Below are positions 27,175-35,860 of a stretch of 64,000 nucleotides of DNA, piece by piece. Source of the DNA: Halorubrum ruber (GTDB taxonomy: Archaea > Halobacteriota > Halobacteria > Halobacteriales > Haloferacaceae); the NCBI RefSeq assembly GCF_018228765.1, contig NZ_CP073695.1, positions 1 to 64,000 on the forward strand. The letters run 5' to 3'. Numbering within the stretch: position 1 is the first letter of the stretch; every line of letters starts with the position of its first letter. The notes beneath the pieces were generated by a model. The model ran no database searches, was not told where the DNA came from, and worked only from the letters and a program-made list of their open reading frames with translations. Made by a program: the position numbers and the translations under genes.

Positions 27175-27181
27175 AAAAAGG
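27175..27181 (-). terminator. Putative U-rich terminator of the GGGP synthase operon
   Basis: On the minus strand the stop codon at 27185 is followed at once by ctttttc, then by a stem-forming gggttccctcgctcac...gcttcgggaac at 27128-27162. A T-run soon after the stop is the usual archaeal intrinsic terminator. Confidence 0.5.
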
Positions 27182-27184
27182 TGG

Positions 27185-27892
27185 TTAGGCGTCGTGCGCG
27201 TCCTTCGCGCCCTTCACCGTCTCGCGGACGGCGTCGACGCCCTCGTCGTGGAGCAGGTCGCCGACGACGATCACGTCGCTGTGGGCGGCCATCTCGTTGG
27301 CCGACTCGTAGTCGTGGATGCCGCCGCCGTAGAAGAGGGTGGCGTCGTCCAAGGCGTCGTGGGCGGCCGCGACCTTCTCGGTGTCGCCGAAGGTGCCCGA
27401 GTACTCGACGTAGACGATCTCCTGGCCGAACATGCGCTCCGCGATCTTCGCGTACGCCGCCACGTCGTCCGCGGCGAGGTCGCAGTCGGCCTCCGTCAGC
27501 TGGGCGACCGACGCCTCGGGGTTCATCACGATGTACGCCTCGGTGTGGGTCCGGCTCCAGTCGAGGTCGTCGATGCGTACCCACTCCTTGTGCGCGCCCG
27601 TGATCCAGAACGGGCCGCCGGCGTTGAACACGGTCGGGATCAGGTAGCCGTCGAGCGCCGGGGAATCGATCACGACGCCCGGGTTCGACGGCTCCTGGTA
27701 CAGCGGCACGTCGTACTCCGCGGCCGCGTCGACGACGCGCGTCATCTTCTCCGCGGTGACGTCGAGGGTCCCGCCGATCTCGATCGCGTCCGTCCCGGTC
27801 CGGCAGACGTCCTCGAAGGTCTCGCCCGACCGCAGGTCCTTGTCGGGGTCGACCTTCAGCACGTGGTCCCAGTCGTCCCACGGGTTGGTCAT
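27185..27892 (-). CDS. Geranylgeranylglyceryl phosphate synthase
   Basis: The 235-residue TIM-barrel prenyltransferase forms the first ether bond of archaeal lipids from glycerol 1-phosphate and GGPP. Family features are [66 protein letters not shown] and a C-terminal phosphate-binding loop, [11 protein letters not shown] with [12 protein letters not shown]. The start [11 protein letters not shown] at 27892 is the conserved one. It follows cetZ on the same strand by about 90 bases. It belongs to the same pathway as carS at 19470. Confidence 0.93.
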   Translation of the reverse strand: MTNPWDDWDHVLKVDPDKDLRSGETFEDVCRTGTDAIEIGGTLDVTAEKMTRVVDAAAEYDVPLYQEPSNPGVVIDSPALDGYLIPTVFNAGGPFWITGAHKEWVRIDDLDWSRTHTEAYIVMNPEASVAQLTEADCDLAADDVAAYAKIAERMFGQEIVYVEYSGTFGDTEKVAAAHDALDDATLFYGGGIHDYESANEMAAHSDVIVVGDLLHDEGVDAVRETVKGAKDAHDA

Positions 27893-27982
27893 CGGGCGAG
27901 ACTCCACCGGGCGAGAACAAAAAGGTGCGGAACCTGTCCCGTCGGCCGGGCGTGTCGCCCGGTTCCGGGCGGCGGAGCGCGC

Positions 27983-29062
27983 TTAGAGCAGGTCGTCGAT
28001 CTCGTCGTTGTCGAACGCGGCCGCCGGGTCCGGCTTCTCCTCGCGCTCGTCGCGGACCGCCTGCCGCGCGCGCTCTAGGAACGCCTCGACGCGCTGCGAC
28101 CGCTCGACGCCCGCGAGCAGGACCAGTGCGGCGATCCGGTCGGAGTCGAGCGGGAAGTCCCCGCCGCGCACCTGCATCGACCCCGTCTCCTCTTGGAGCC
28201 ACTTCCGGGCCTTCTCCGCGCCCTTCCGCGAGATCCGGTCCGGGTCGCCCGCGACCGCGACAAGCGCGGCGTCGGCGTCGGTAGCGTTCGGCAGCGAGAG
28301 GCCCGTCATCACCGCGCTGCGGACCGCGCTCGTCACCGTGGTGACGTTCTCTTCCGGGTCCTCAGCCGCTGGCGCCGACGCGAACCCGACCGCCGCCATC
28401 CCGCCCGCGCGGAGCGTGTTGATCACCTCGCTCGTGTCGACGACGGACTCGCCGACGCCCTCGACCGCCTCGCCGGCGGCTAAGATTAGGCCGATCCGCT
28501 TCGCCATCGAGGCGTTGATCGCCTCGTAGCCGCCCTCCATGGACTCCCCCGAGGAGCGCCACGCGTCGTTGTCGAGGAGTATCGTCGCGTCCGCCTCCCG
28601 GACGAGCGTCTTGAGCGATCGCCCGGCGTTCACCTGGTACATCGTCCCCTCGTCGCGGCCCGGGAGGATTCCGATCGCGTAGACGGGGACGTCGTACACA
28701 CGGTTCAGCTCGCGGACGAGGACCGGCGCGCCGCCGGAGCCCGTGCCGCCGCCGAGACCGGCGACGACGAACACCGCCTCGGCCTCCGCGGTGACCTTCG
28801 GCGCGAGGGCGTCGAGCACCTCGACGGCGTCCTCGTCCATCACTTCCGCGCCCAGTTCGTTGTCGCCGCCGACGCCGTGGCCGTTGACGCGCGACTGCCC
28901 GACGAGGACCGTTTCGAGCGGGAGGGGGTCGAGGTCGGCCGCGGCCGTGTTGACGGCGAGCGCGTCGAGGACCGCGCCGTAGCCGGCGTCGGCGTCGAAC
29001 TCCGCGATGGCTGTCGTCAGCTTACCGCCCGCCTGTCCGACGCCGAGGAGGACTGCTTTCAT
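27983..29062 (-). CDS. cetZ: CetZ-family tubulin-like protein
   Basis: The 359-residue GTPase starts MKAVLLGVGQAGGK (nucleotide-binding loop T1) and has the tubulin signature GGGTGSGG at 104-111 and NAGRSLKTL. The T7-loop region is VDTSEVINTLRAGGM, with the acidic residue needed for GTP hydrolysis supplied by Asp/Glu. CetZ proteins control haloarchaeal cell shape and motility rather than division. I chose ATG 29062, since family members begin here. Which CetZ paralogue it is cannot be settled from sequence alone. The C terminus ends DNDEIDDLL. Confidence 0.88.
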   Translation of the reverse strand: MKAVLLGVGQAGGKLTTAIAEFDADAGYGAVLDALAVNTAAADLDPLPLETVLVGQSRVNGHGVGGDNELGAEVMDEDAVEVLDALAPKVTAEAEAVFVVAGLGGGTGSGGAPVLVRELNRVYDVPVYAIGILPGRDEGTMYQVNAGRSLKTLVREADATILLDNDAWRSSGESMEGGYEAINASMAKRIGLILAAGEAVEGVGESVVDTSEVINTLRAGGMAAVGFASAPAAEDPEENVTTVTSAVRSAVMTGLSLPNATDADAALVAVAGDPDRISRKGAEKARKWLQEETGSMQVRGGDFPLDSDRIAALVLLAGVERSQRVEAFLERARQAVRDEREEKPDPAAAFDNDEIDDLL

Positions 29063-29136
29063 GCGGGGACGTACCACTCCCGGCGACAATACCCTTTCCC
29101 CGAGATTTAAGAGTGGAGCCGCGGGCAACGGCGCGC

Positions 29137-29841
29137 ATGACCGACAACACGCGGGGTGCGGAGCCGCCGAGCGCGGAGCCGCCGAACACGGGAACGGAGG
29201 CGACGCGGACGGCGGCGGAAACCGAGGCGACGACCGGCACGAACGAGGCGACGACCGGCACGAGCGAAGCGGACGACCGGATCGAGGCCCGCCTCAGCGC
29301 CGTCGAGCGCGCGGTGACCGGGAGCGACGCGCGCCCGGCGGACGCCGCCGCGGGGGCGGAGGCGACCGCCGAGCGCGAGCGGCTCGAATCGCGGCTCGAC
29401 GACCTCGAGGAGCGCGTGGCGGAACTTGAGGCGGCGACGCAGGCGGTCCGCGGCTACGCGGGGGCAGTCAGGGCCGTCAACCGCGAGGTCGAGCGCCGGG
29501 CCGACCTGGCGCTCGCGCGGGCGACGGAGGCCGGACGGGAGAGCGGCCGAGACGGCGGTGGCAATGGGACCGGCCGGGGCGCCAGCGACGGGGGCGATCG
29601 AGCCGCCAGCGGCGGGGCCGGGCGAGACGGCGGGAGCGGCGCGCCCGATCGAGGCGCGAGGGACCGGGATGGCCCCGACGGTGCGGTTCCATCGGAGAGT
29701 GCCCTCGACGCTGCCCTGCCGGACGACCGGCCGACCTCCGGACCGCGAACCGGCAACAGCGAGCCCGACGGGGACGACGGAGACGGCGACGACAACGCGT
29801 GGGCAACGGACGCGCTGGACCGGCTCCGGGAGTCGCTGTGA
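29137..29841 (+). CDS. Coiled-coil haloarchaeal protein at the head of the pilus-like locus
   Basis: The 234-residue protein is low-complexity at both ends. A predicted coiled coil lies at about residues 48-130 ([52 protein letters not shown]). A Gly/Asp/Arg-rich segment follows, ending in a short amphipathic helix (ATDALDRLRESL). The enzymatic role is unknown. It directly precedes a membrane-anchored protein and the secretion ATPase, an order conserved in haloarchaea as I recall it, so it is probably an accessory of that machine. Confidence 0.65.
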   Translation: MTDNTRGAEPPSAEPPNTGTEATRTAAETEATTGTNEATTGTSEADDRIEARLSAVERAVTGSDARPADAAAGAEATAERERLESRLDDLEERVAELEAATQAVRGYAGAVRAVNREVERRADLALARATEAGRESGRDGGGNGTGRGASDGGDRAASGGAGRDGGSGAPDRGARDRDGPDGAVPSESALDAALPDDRPTSGPRTGNSEPDGDDGDGDDNAWATDALDRLRESL

Positions 29842-29848
29842 ACGGGCC

Positions 29849-30313
29849 GTGATCCGGGTGGTCCTCACCGTCCTCGTGGCGGTCGCGTTGCTGGCGGCGT
29901 CGATGCCCGCGGTCGAGACGGCCCGGACCGCGACGACGGGTGAGCGGATCGGCGCGGAGGCGGACCGATTGGAGCGGGCGATCGGCGGCGTCGTCGCCGG
30001 GTCGACCCCCGTGAGCGATCCCTCGATGGCGGCGCAGACGACGGTGCTCCTCAGGGTTCCGACCGGGTTCGCCGCGGCGGACGTCGATCGCGTCGCACTC
30101 GTCGAGTCGCCGGACCGACCGGGCGGCCTCGCGCTCGCGTATCGGATCGACGACCGGCCGGAGCGCACACTCCGCGTCGGCACTGGGTCCGCGGAGCCGG
30201 CCGTCGACCTCGCCGGCGGAGCGATCGAACTCCGACCGGGCGGGGCGAACCGGGTCCGGGTCCGATACGTCGACGACGAGGGGCCGACGGTCCGGATCCG
30301 TCGCGTCGGATAG
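29849..30313 (+). CDS. Membrane-anchored small protein of the pilus-like locus
   Basis: A GTG start at 29849, eight bases after the previous stop, gives a 154-residue protein with an N-terminal hydrophobic helix (VVLTVLVAVALLAASMPAVE), then a beta-rich extracytoplasmic domain ending VRIRRVG. The helix is too polar at its start for a clear signal peptidase site. It is probably an anchor or pseudopilin-like subunit. No known domain was recognised. It is cotranscribed with the coiled-coil gene. Confidence 0.6.
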   Translation: MIRVVLTVLVAVALLAASMPAVETARTATTGERIGAEADRLERAIGGVVAGSTPVSDPSMAAQTTVLLRVPTGFAAADVDRVALVESPDRPGGLALAYRIDDRPERTLRVGTGSAEPAVDLAGGAIELRPGGANRVRVRYVDDEGPTVRIRRVG

Positions 30314-30387
30314 CTCCAGTCGACCGGGATCCGTCGCATCGGAGAATTCCGGTCGACTGGGGGACCCGGGAGCGGACGCCCGGCCGA

Positions 30388-30420
30388 TCGTTTATATACC
30401 AAACCGGGGCCACGCCCGCC
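30388..30420 (+). promoter_or_regulatory. Promoter A of the pilus-like locus
   Basis: The TATA box tttatata at 30391-30398 begins exactly 30 bases before ATG 30421. It sits in gatcgtttatataccaaacc, followed by ggggccacgcccgcc. An almost identical promoter with the same spacing occurs at 34259. The transcript is leaderless or nearly so. Confidence 0.65.
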
Positions 30421-32379
30421 ATGAACCTCGGTCTTAGCGAGCGGATCGCCGGCGACGACGGCGAGACGCCGCTTCGACGGCTCCCGTGGGTCGACGGCGA
30501 CGCCGGCGGGTGCCGATGCGAACCGACGTTCCGCGAGCCCGTGGGGACGGGCGTCGAGGACCGGGTCGTCCTCGACGTCGACGCCGACGGCTGCCCGGGA
30601 CGCGGCGACCTCGCCGCGAGCCCGGACTGCCTCGCGACCGTTATCGCGGCGCTCACCGACCGGGACGCGGACGTGATCAGGGCTCGACATCGCGGGCGCG
30701 AGCGCTCCTACGCCGACCACGCTGCCGATCTTCTCATCGCCGCGGGACGGTTCCGCGAGCGGATCGAGTTCCACGAGGAGAGACTCGCCGATCGGGTCGC
30801 CCGAGACCCGCTCGGCGCGGCGGCGGAGGCGGCCGGACGGGCGGGTCCCGCGAAGCGGATCGCGACCGAGACGGGGCTGCTGTCGGCCGCCGAAGAACTC
30901 GCGGGAGACACGGGGCTCGGCGGAGACGCGGAACGAAGCGAGAGCGACCGCGACTTGAACGAGAGCCTGCGAGCGCACATCGGGCCGACGGCCGCGACCG
31001 CGCGCGTCGCGGCCGCGCCCCCACCGGGCGCGACGCTGGCCGACCGCTGGACGGTCTCGACCGGGGCGACCGTCCGGCTCTACGAGGGCGACGGCTCCCT
31101 CAGGACGTACCACCTCACGCCGCCGAGCGCCGACTTAGACGCCGAGAGCGTGGCGACGCTGGCCGCCGCGCGCGACCGGCTGCTCAACGACCCCCGCGGC
31201 GGCGACAGGGCGCCGGGGCGAGCGGTGCGGGCCGTGGCCGACGACGACGACCCGGTCGCGGACCTGACCGAAGTCCTGCGGCGACACACCCACGGCTACG
31301 GTGCGTTCGAACACGTCTTCGCCGACGACCGGGTGAGCGACGCGACGGTGACGGCGCCGGTCGCGGAGAACCCGCTCCGCGTGGTCCTCGACGGCGAGCG
31401 GTGCCGGACGAACGTACGTCTCCCGCCGGAGGGGGCCGCCACCCTCGCGTCGCGGCTCCGGCGAGAGAGCGGCCGGGCGTTCTCGCGGGCGACGCCGACG
31501 CTCGACGCGACGATCGAGTCCGAGACCGGGCGCGTCAGGGTCGCCGCGGCCACGGCCCCGGCGAGCGACGGCCTCTCGTTCACCTTCCGCCGCGGCGACC
31601 CGGAGGCGTGGACGCTCGCTCGGTTAGTGTCCGTCGACACGCTCACGCCCGCGGCGGCCGGGCTGTTGTCGGTCGCCGTCGAGCGCGGCGTGACCGGACT
31701 GGTCGCCGGCGGTCGGGCGGCTGGCAAGACGACCGCGCTCGGGGCGCTGCTGTGGGAACTGCCCGCCGAAACCCGGACGATCGTCATCGAGGACACGCCG
31801 GAACTCCCGGTGGACGCGCTCGCCGACGCCGAGCGGGACGCCCAGCGGCTCCGGGTCGGGGACGGCGCCGAGCTCGCGCCGGCTGACGCCGTGCGGACCG
31901 CGCTCCGCATGGGCGGCGGCGCGATAAGCGTCGGCGAGGTGCGCGGCGAGGAGGCGCGGGCGCTGTACGAGGCGATGCGCGTCGGGGCCGCCGGCGAGAC
32001 GGTCCTCGGGACGATCCACGGCGAGGACCCGGCGGCCGTCGAAGAGCGTGTCGTCACCGACCTCGGGGTCGCGCGCTCGTCGTTCGCCGCGACCGACCTG
32101 ATCGCGGTCCTCGACGACCACCGCGTCGAGTCGATCGTCGAGGTCGGCGACCACGGCGACGGGGTGAGCTTCGATCCGCTCTTCGAGCGGACCGAGCAGG
32201 GACTCGTCGCGACGGGGCGGATCGACCGCGGCGAGAGCCGACTGATCGAGGACCTCGCGGGATCGAGCGAATCGTACGCGGCGGTTCGAGAGGCTGTCGA
32301 CCGACGGAGCGACCGAGTCCGCGACGCGGTTCGAACGGGACGGATCGCGCCGGCGCGGTACGCCGGAGGCGACCGATGA
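30421..32379 (+). CDS. Type II/IV secretion (archaeal pilus) ATPase
   Basis: The 652-residue motor ATPase is of the GspE/VirB11 class. The N-terminal third is divergent, with a Cys pair near 32-34. The catalytic core has Walker A AGGRAAGKTTAL near 425-436, Asp box IEDTPELP near 455, Walker B AISVGEVRGEEAR near 500, and His box GTIHGEDPAAVEERV near 527. It powers assembly of a pilus-like filament or secretion pseudopilus at the membrane, with the F protein downstream (ATGA overlap, 32376). It has its own promoter at 30391. Confidence 0.87.
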   Translation: MNLGLSERIAGDDGETPLRRLPWVDGDAGGCRCEPTFREPVGTGVEDRVVLDVDADGCPGRGDLAASPDCLATVIAALTDRDADVIRARHRGRERSYADHAADLLIAAGRFRERIEFHEERLADRVARDPLGAAAEAAGRAGPAKRIATETGLLSAAEELAGDTGLGGDAERSESDRDLNESLRAHIGPTAATARVAAAPPPGATLADRWTVSTGATVRLYEGDGSLRTYHLTPPSADLDAESVATLAAARDRLLNDPRGGDRAPGRAVRAVADDDDPVADLTEVLRRHTHGYGAFEHVFADDRVSDATVTAPVAENPLRVVLDGERCRTNVRLPPEGAATLASRLRRESGRAFSRATPTLDATIESETGRVRVAAATAPASDGLSFTFRRGDPEAWTLARLVSVDTLTPAAAGLLSVAVERGVTGLVAGGRAAGKTTALGALLWELPAETRTIVIEDTPELPVDALADAERDAQRLRVGDGAELAPADAVRTALRMGGGAISVGEVRGEEARALYEAMRVGAAGETVLGTIHGEDPAAVEERVVTDLGVARSSFAATDLIAVLDDHRVESIVEVGDHGDGVSFDPLFERTEQGLVATGRIDRGESRLIEDLAGSSESYAAVREAVDRRSDRVRDAVRTGRIAPARYAGGDR

Positions 32380-34208
32380 CGGGGCACCGGTCGACAGCGT
32401 CCGACGAGTCCGGCCTCCACTCGAACGGCGACGACGAATCGGACGTTTCGGAGGAGCTCCGCCGCGCGGTCGCGTTCCTCGGGTGGGACGTCTCCGCCGA
32501 TCGCGTCGTGGCCGTCGGGTACCAGGTCGGCGCCGTCGTCGGCGCGGTCGTCACTGCCGTCGCGGCGCTCCTCGCCGGCGCGGTCGCCGCCGCGCCGGCC
32601 GGGCTGGCCGCCTTCGTCGGCGGGGTTCACGCCGTCCACCGGGCGCCGGTCTGGCTCGCGTCGCTCCGGCGGACGCGCGCGCTCGGCGCGGCACCGGGGC
32701 TCGTCGGGCGGCTCGTGTTGCGGATGCGGCTCGACCCCTCGACCGAACGGGCGGTGCGGTTCGCCGGGCGGACAGGAGACGGGCCGCTGGCGGCGGCGCT
32801 CGCCCGCCACGAGCGTGGGTGCGCGGACGGACCGACGAGCGGACTTCGGGCCTTCGCTCGCGAGTGGCGCCCCTGGTTCCCGGCGATCGACCGCGCCGCG
32901 GCGCTCGTCCGGACGGCGGCGACCGCGCCGCCGGAACGCCGCGGGCGGTGTCTGGACCGTGCGCTCGACGCGACGCTGTCGGGGACGACCGACCGACTCG
33001 CGTCGTTCGTCGGCGCGGTCCGCGGGCCGGTCTCCGCGCTGTACGCGTTCGGCGTGCTGCTCCCGCTGGCGCTCATCGCGCTGCTTCCCGCGGGCGCCGC
33101 CGCCGGCGTCGCCATCGGTCCCGGGCTCGTCGCCGGCCTGTACCTCGTCGCGCTCCCCGGCGGACTGGTGGCCGCCTCGGCGTGGCTGCTCTTCCGGCGA
33201 CCGGTCGCGTTCCCGCCGCCGGAGATCAGCGGTGACCACCCGGACGTGCCGGATCGGCGCGGCCACGCTCTCCTCGTCGGGTGCGCCCTCGGGGCGGCGG
33301 CGGCCGTCGTCGCCGCGAGAACCGTCGCGCCGTGGGCGTGGCCGGTCGCGGGGGTCGGCGTCGGCGTCGGGAGCGCGCTGTTCGTCGTCGCGAGACCCCG
33401 TCGGGCCGTGTTGTCGGACGTGCGCGACGTCGAGCGAGGGCTGCCGGACGCGATGACAGTGATCGGCGGCGACGTGGCGGAGGGCGTCGCGGTCGAGACC
33501 GCGGTCGCGAACGCCGGCGAGCGGCTGGACGGCGCGACCGGCGAACTGTTCGAGCGCGCCGGACGCCGGAGCGACACGCTGCGGGTCGGCGTCCGCGAGG
33601 CGTTCTTAGGACAGGGCGGACCGGCGGCCGCCGTCCCGTCGCCCCGGCTCCGGGGCGCGATCGCGCTGCTCGCCGTCGCCGCGCGTGAGGGCCGGCCGGC
33701 CGGCGACGTCCTGCTGGAACTCGCGGACCAGCTGGAGTCGCTGCGCGAGCTCGAACGCGACGCGAGGCGGCAGCTGGCGACCGTCACGGGGACGCTCTCG
33801 AACACCGCGGCGGTGTTCGCGCCGCTCGTCGGCGGGGCGACCGTCGCACTCGCGACGGGGATCGACGCTGTCGACGTCGGCGGTCTCGGAGCCGGGGCGG
33901 CAGCGGGGGCCGACGCGCTCGGCGGGGGGCTGAGCGCCGGAGGCGGAGCGACCGCCGGCGCCGGCGGTGCGGCGGGCGGGAGCGGCGCGGCAGAGGCGAG
34001 CGGCGGCGCGGGGGCCCTGTCGGTGCCGGTACTCGGACGGATCGTCGGGACGTACGTACTGCTGCTCGCCGCGCTCCTCACCGGGCTCGCGACCGGGCTG
34101 GAGCGCGGATTCGACCGGACGCTGGTGGCGTATCGGATCGGTATCGCGCTGCCGACGGCCACCGCGACGTTCCTCGTCGCGTTCGCCGGCGCCGGCCTCC
34201 TGTTTTGA
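32376..34208 (+). CDS. Type II secretion F-family (TadC-like) membrane platform protein
   Basis: The 610-residue protein has membrane segments at about 45-85, 220-290, 300-345 and 560-610. Two cytoplasmic F-type domains are recognisable; the second reads DVERGLPDAMTVIGGDVAEGVAVETAV and LLELADQLESLRELERDARRQL. It is the inner-membrane platform for the upstream ATPase, overlapping it as ATGA. A Gly/Ala-rich linker (about 500-550, GGGLSAGGGATAGAGGAAGG) precedes the last helices and is probably strain-variable. ATPase and F protein with no obvious prepilin peptidase nearby is usual for archaeal Tad-like loci. Confidence 0.85.
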   Translation: MTGHRSTASDESGLHSNGDDESDVSEELRRAVAFLGWDVSADRVVAVGYQVGAVVGAVVTAVAALLAGAVAAAPAGLAAFVGGVHAVHRAPVWLASLRRTRALGAAPGLVGRLVLRMRLDPSTERAVRFAGRTGDGPLAAALARHERGCADGPTSGLRAFAREWRPWFPAIDRAAALVRTAATAPPERRGRCLDRALDATLSGTTDRLASFVGAVRGPVSALYAFGVLLPLALIALLPAGAAAGVAIGPGLVAGLYLVALPGGLVAASAWLLFRRPVAFPPPEISGDHPDVPDRRGHALLVGCALGAAAAVVAARTVAPWAWPVAGVGVGVGSALFVVARPRRAVLSDVRDVERGLPDAMTVIGGDVAEGVAVETAVANAGERLDGATGELFERAGRRSDTLRVGVREAFLGQGGPAAAVPSPRLRGAIALLAVAAREGRPAGDVLLELADQLESLRELERDARRQLATVTGTLSNTAAVFAPLVGGATVALATGIDAVDVGGLGAGAAAGADALGGGLSAGGGATAGAGGAAGGSGAAEASGGAGALSVPVLGRIVGTYVLLLAALLTGLATGLERGFDRTLVAYRIGIALPTATATFLVAFAGAGLLF

Positions 34209-34258
34209 AGTCGGCCGGCGGGGGAACGAGGTCGCGTTCGGACCCGACCTCCGCGCCG

Positions 34259-34292
34259 ATCATTTATATACCAAGCCGCGGCCAGCCGCGCC
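34259..34292 (+). promoter_or_regulatory. Promoter B of the pilus-like locus
   Basis: tttatata at 34263-34270 lies exactly 30 bases before ATG 34293, in gatcatttatataccaagcc, then gcggccagccgcgcc. Over about 38 bases it matches promoter A at 30388 at most positions. The two units probably share regulation (inference). Confidence 0.65.
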
Positions 34293-34793
34293 ATGTTCGA
34301 GACGCACCTCGACGCCACGTACGCGTGGCTCGGTCTGGCCGTCGTGAGCGTCGCGGCCGTCGGCGTGGCCGCCTCGTTTCCGGCCTCGCCGCCGCCGGAC
34401 GCCGACGGCGTGGCGCGCACGATCGACTCGGTCGCGGACGGGGAGTACCCGGCGACAGCCGAACACGGGATCGCCGCGGAGCGGCTCCGGCTCGCGGAGG
34501 GATCCGTCTCGCTCGGCGACGATCGGGGGACGGCGCGGGCACCGCTCGACGCCCCGCGGATCACGCCGGTGATCCGGCCGGCGGCGGGGGTGAGCCCGGA
34601 GGCGACGACGGACGCACGGCTTCGGCGCGTCCTCGCCGGCGCTCCCCCGGACGCCGCGTTCGACGATCCGGCGGCGCTCGCGGCGGCGGCCGAGCGCGCG
34701 CGCTCGGCGGACGCGACGTGGACGCCCGCGCCGGAGCGGGTCACGGTTCGACGGGTCCACTACGGCGACGTCCGCGTCACGCTCGTGGGGTGA
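34293..34793 (+). CDS. Membrane-anchored small protein, pilus-like locus
   Basis: The 166-residue protein has one N-terminal helix at about 11-31 (AWLGLAVVSVAAVGVAASF) and then a polar domain with a Pro-rich start. It carries no known domain. It has its own TATA promoter with 30-base spacing and starts the second transcription unit of the locus. Haloarchaeal genomes carry such proteins in this position under DUF72xx-type names, which I cannot assign exactly. A role as minor pilin or substrate is inferred. Confidence 0.65.
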   Translation: MFETHLDATYAWLGLAVVSVAAVGVAASFPASPPPDADGVARTIDSVADGEYPATAEHGIAAERLRLAEGSVSLGDDRGTARAPLDAPRITPVIRPAAGVSPEATTDARLRRVLAGAPPDAAFDDPAALAAAAERARSADATWTPAPERVTVRRVHYGDVRVTLVG

Positions 34794-34799
34794 TCTCGT

Positions 34800-35273
34800 G
34801 TGTTACATGGTCTCGTGAGGTCGGACGAGCCGAAGGCGACGGAAGCGTCGACGCGGCCGACCGCAACGTTCTCGACCGCCGACCGCGCCGCCGTCGAACC
34901 GACCGCCGCGCTCATCGCGGTGGTGGTCGTCGGACTCGCGTTGGGGCTGTACGCCGGCGCGTTCGCGGACGCAGCCCCCGACGACGGTCGGTCGACCGCG
35001 AGGGCGGCGCTCGACCGCGTCGAGGAGACAGTCACCGTCGGCGGCGTCGTCGATCCGAGCCGGATGCGGCGAGTCGAAGCGCCGGGGACCGAGACCGCGA
35101 TCGAACTGGAGGCTGGCGGCGAGCGGTGGCTGGCGGCGTCGGGTCCGGACGCGCCGGGACCGCCGGAGGCCCGGTCGCCTGACGCGGTTGCGGTCGCCGA
35201 GCGGCGGGTGACGGTCCGGGTAGCGCCCGGCCGCAACGTCCGCGGGACGCTCCGGGCGGTGGTGTGGCGGTGA
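34800..35273 (+). CDS. Pseudopilin-like membrane-anchored protein
   Basis: The N-terminal region contains RAAVEPTAALIAVVVVGLAL near residue 30, a helix preceded by a charged stretch and an E-P pair. This resembles haloarchaeal pilin-like N termini, in which a Glu sits at the head of a hydrophobic helix. The rest is a 100-residue beta-rich domain ending LRAVVWR. Start GTG 34800 has ggggtga six bases upstream; GTG 34815 is an alternative. It is followed by a GTGA-coupled gene. Confidence 0.6.
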   Translation: MLHGLVRSDEPKATEASTRPTATFSTADRAAVEPTAALIAVVVVGLALGLYAGAFADAAPDDGRSTARAALDRVEETVTVGGVVDPSRMRRVEAPGTETAIELEAGGERWLAASGPDAPGPPEARSPDAVAVAERRVTVRVAPGRNVRGTLRAVVWR

Positions 35274-35860
35274 CCAGCACCGTCCTCGACGTGACCGTGC
35301 TGCTGCTGTGCGTCTCCGCGAGCGTCGTCGCGCTCAGCGCGAGCGACCCCGGCGGCCCCGACGGCCCGACAGCGACCGACGCCGCGGACCGGCTCGTCAC
35401 CGAGACCGCGACCGTGACGTATCCCGACGACGACGCGCCGAACGGGACGCGACGGATCCACGCGACGCGCGCGGAGCTGCTCGCGCTGATCGCCGACAGG
35501 GCAGCCGAGGGAGGCGCGAAGGGCGCGTTCGATCGCCGGGCGATCGGTGCGGTCCGAACCGGCGTCGGCCCGCGGACGCGCGTCGACGTTGCCGTCGACG
35601 AGCCGGCGCGGACGGACGAGCGGATCGCCGGCGTCCCGGAGCGGTACCGGACGCGAGGGGAGTCATCGGCGACCGCTTCGTACGGGACGGCGGCGGATGA
35701 GGACCGATGGATAGTCGCCGTCGGACCGGAGCCACCGCGGGACGCCACCGTCGGCGTCGCAGTCGTCAGACAGCCGCTTCCGTCGGACGGGGGCGGCGAA
35801 TCGGCGTCCGATCCCGACGGTCCGGATCCCGTGGTTCGGATCGTCGTCCGGAGGTGGTGA
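35270..35860 (+). CDS. Membrane-anchored small protein, pilus-like locus
   Basis: The ~196-residue protein starts with a helix (VLDVTVLLLCVSASVVALS) at the extreme N terminus and continues with a soluble domain rich in Asp, Thr and Arg, ending VVRIVVRRW. Start GTG 35270 overlaps the previous stop (GTGA), with GTG 35264 as alternative. Its own stop overlaps the next gene in the same way, so the unit is translationally coupled. No domain was recognised. Confidence 0.6.
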   Translation: MTSTVLDVTVLLLCVSASVVALSASDPGGPDGPTATDAADRLVTETATVTYPDDDAPNGTRRIHATRAELLALIADRAAEGGAKGAFDRRAIGAVRTGVGPRTRVDVAVDEPARTDERIAGVPERYRTRGESSATASYGTAADEDRWIVAVGPEPPRDATVGVAVVRQPLPSDGGGESASDPDGPDPVVRIVVRRW

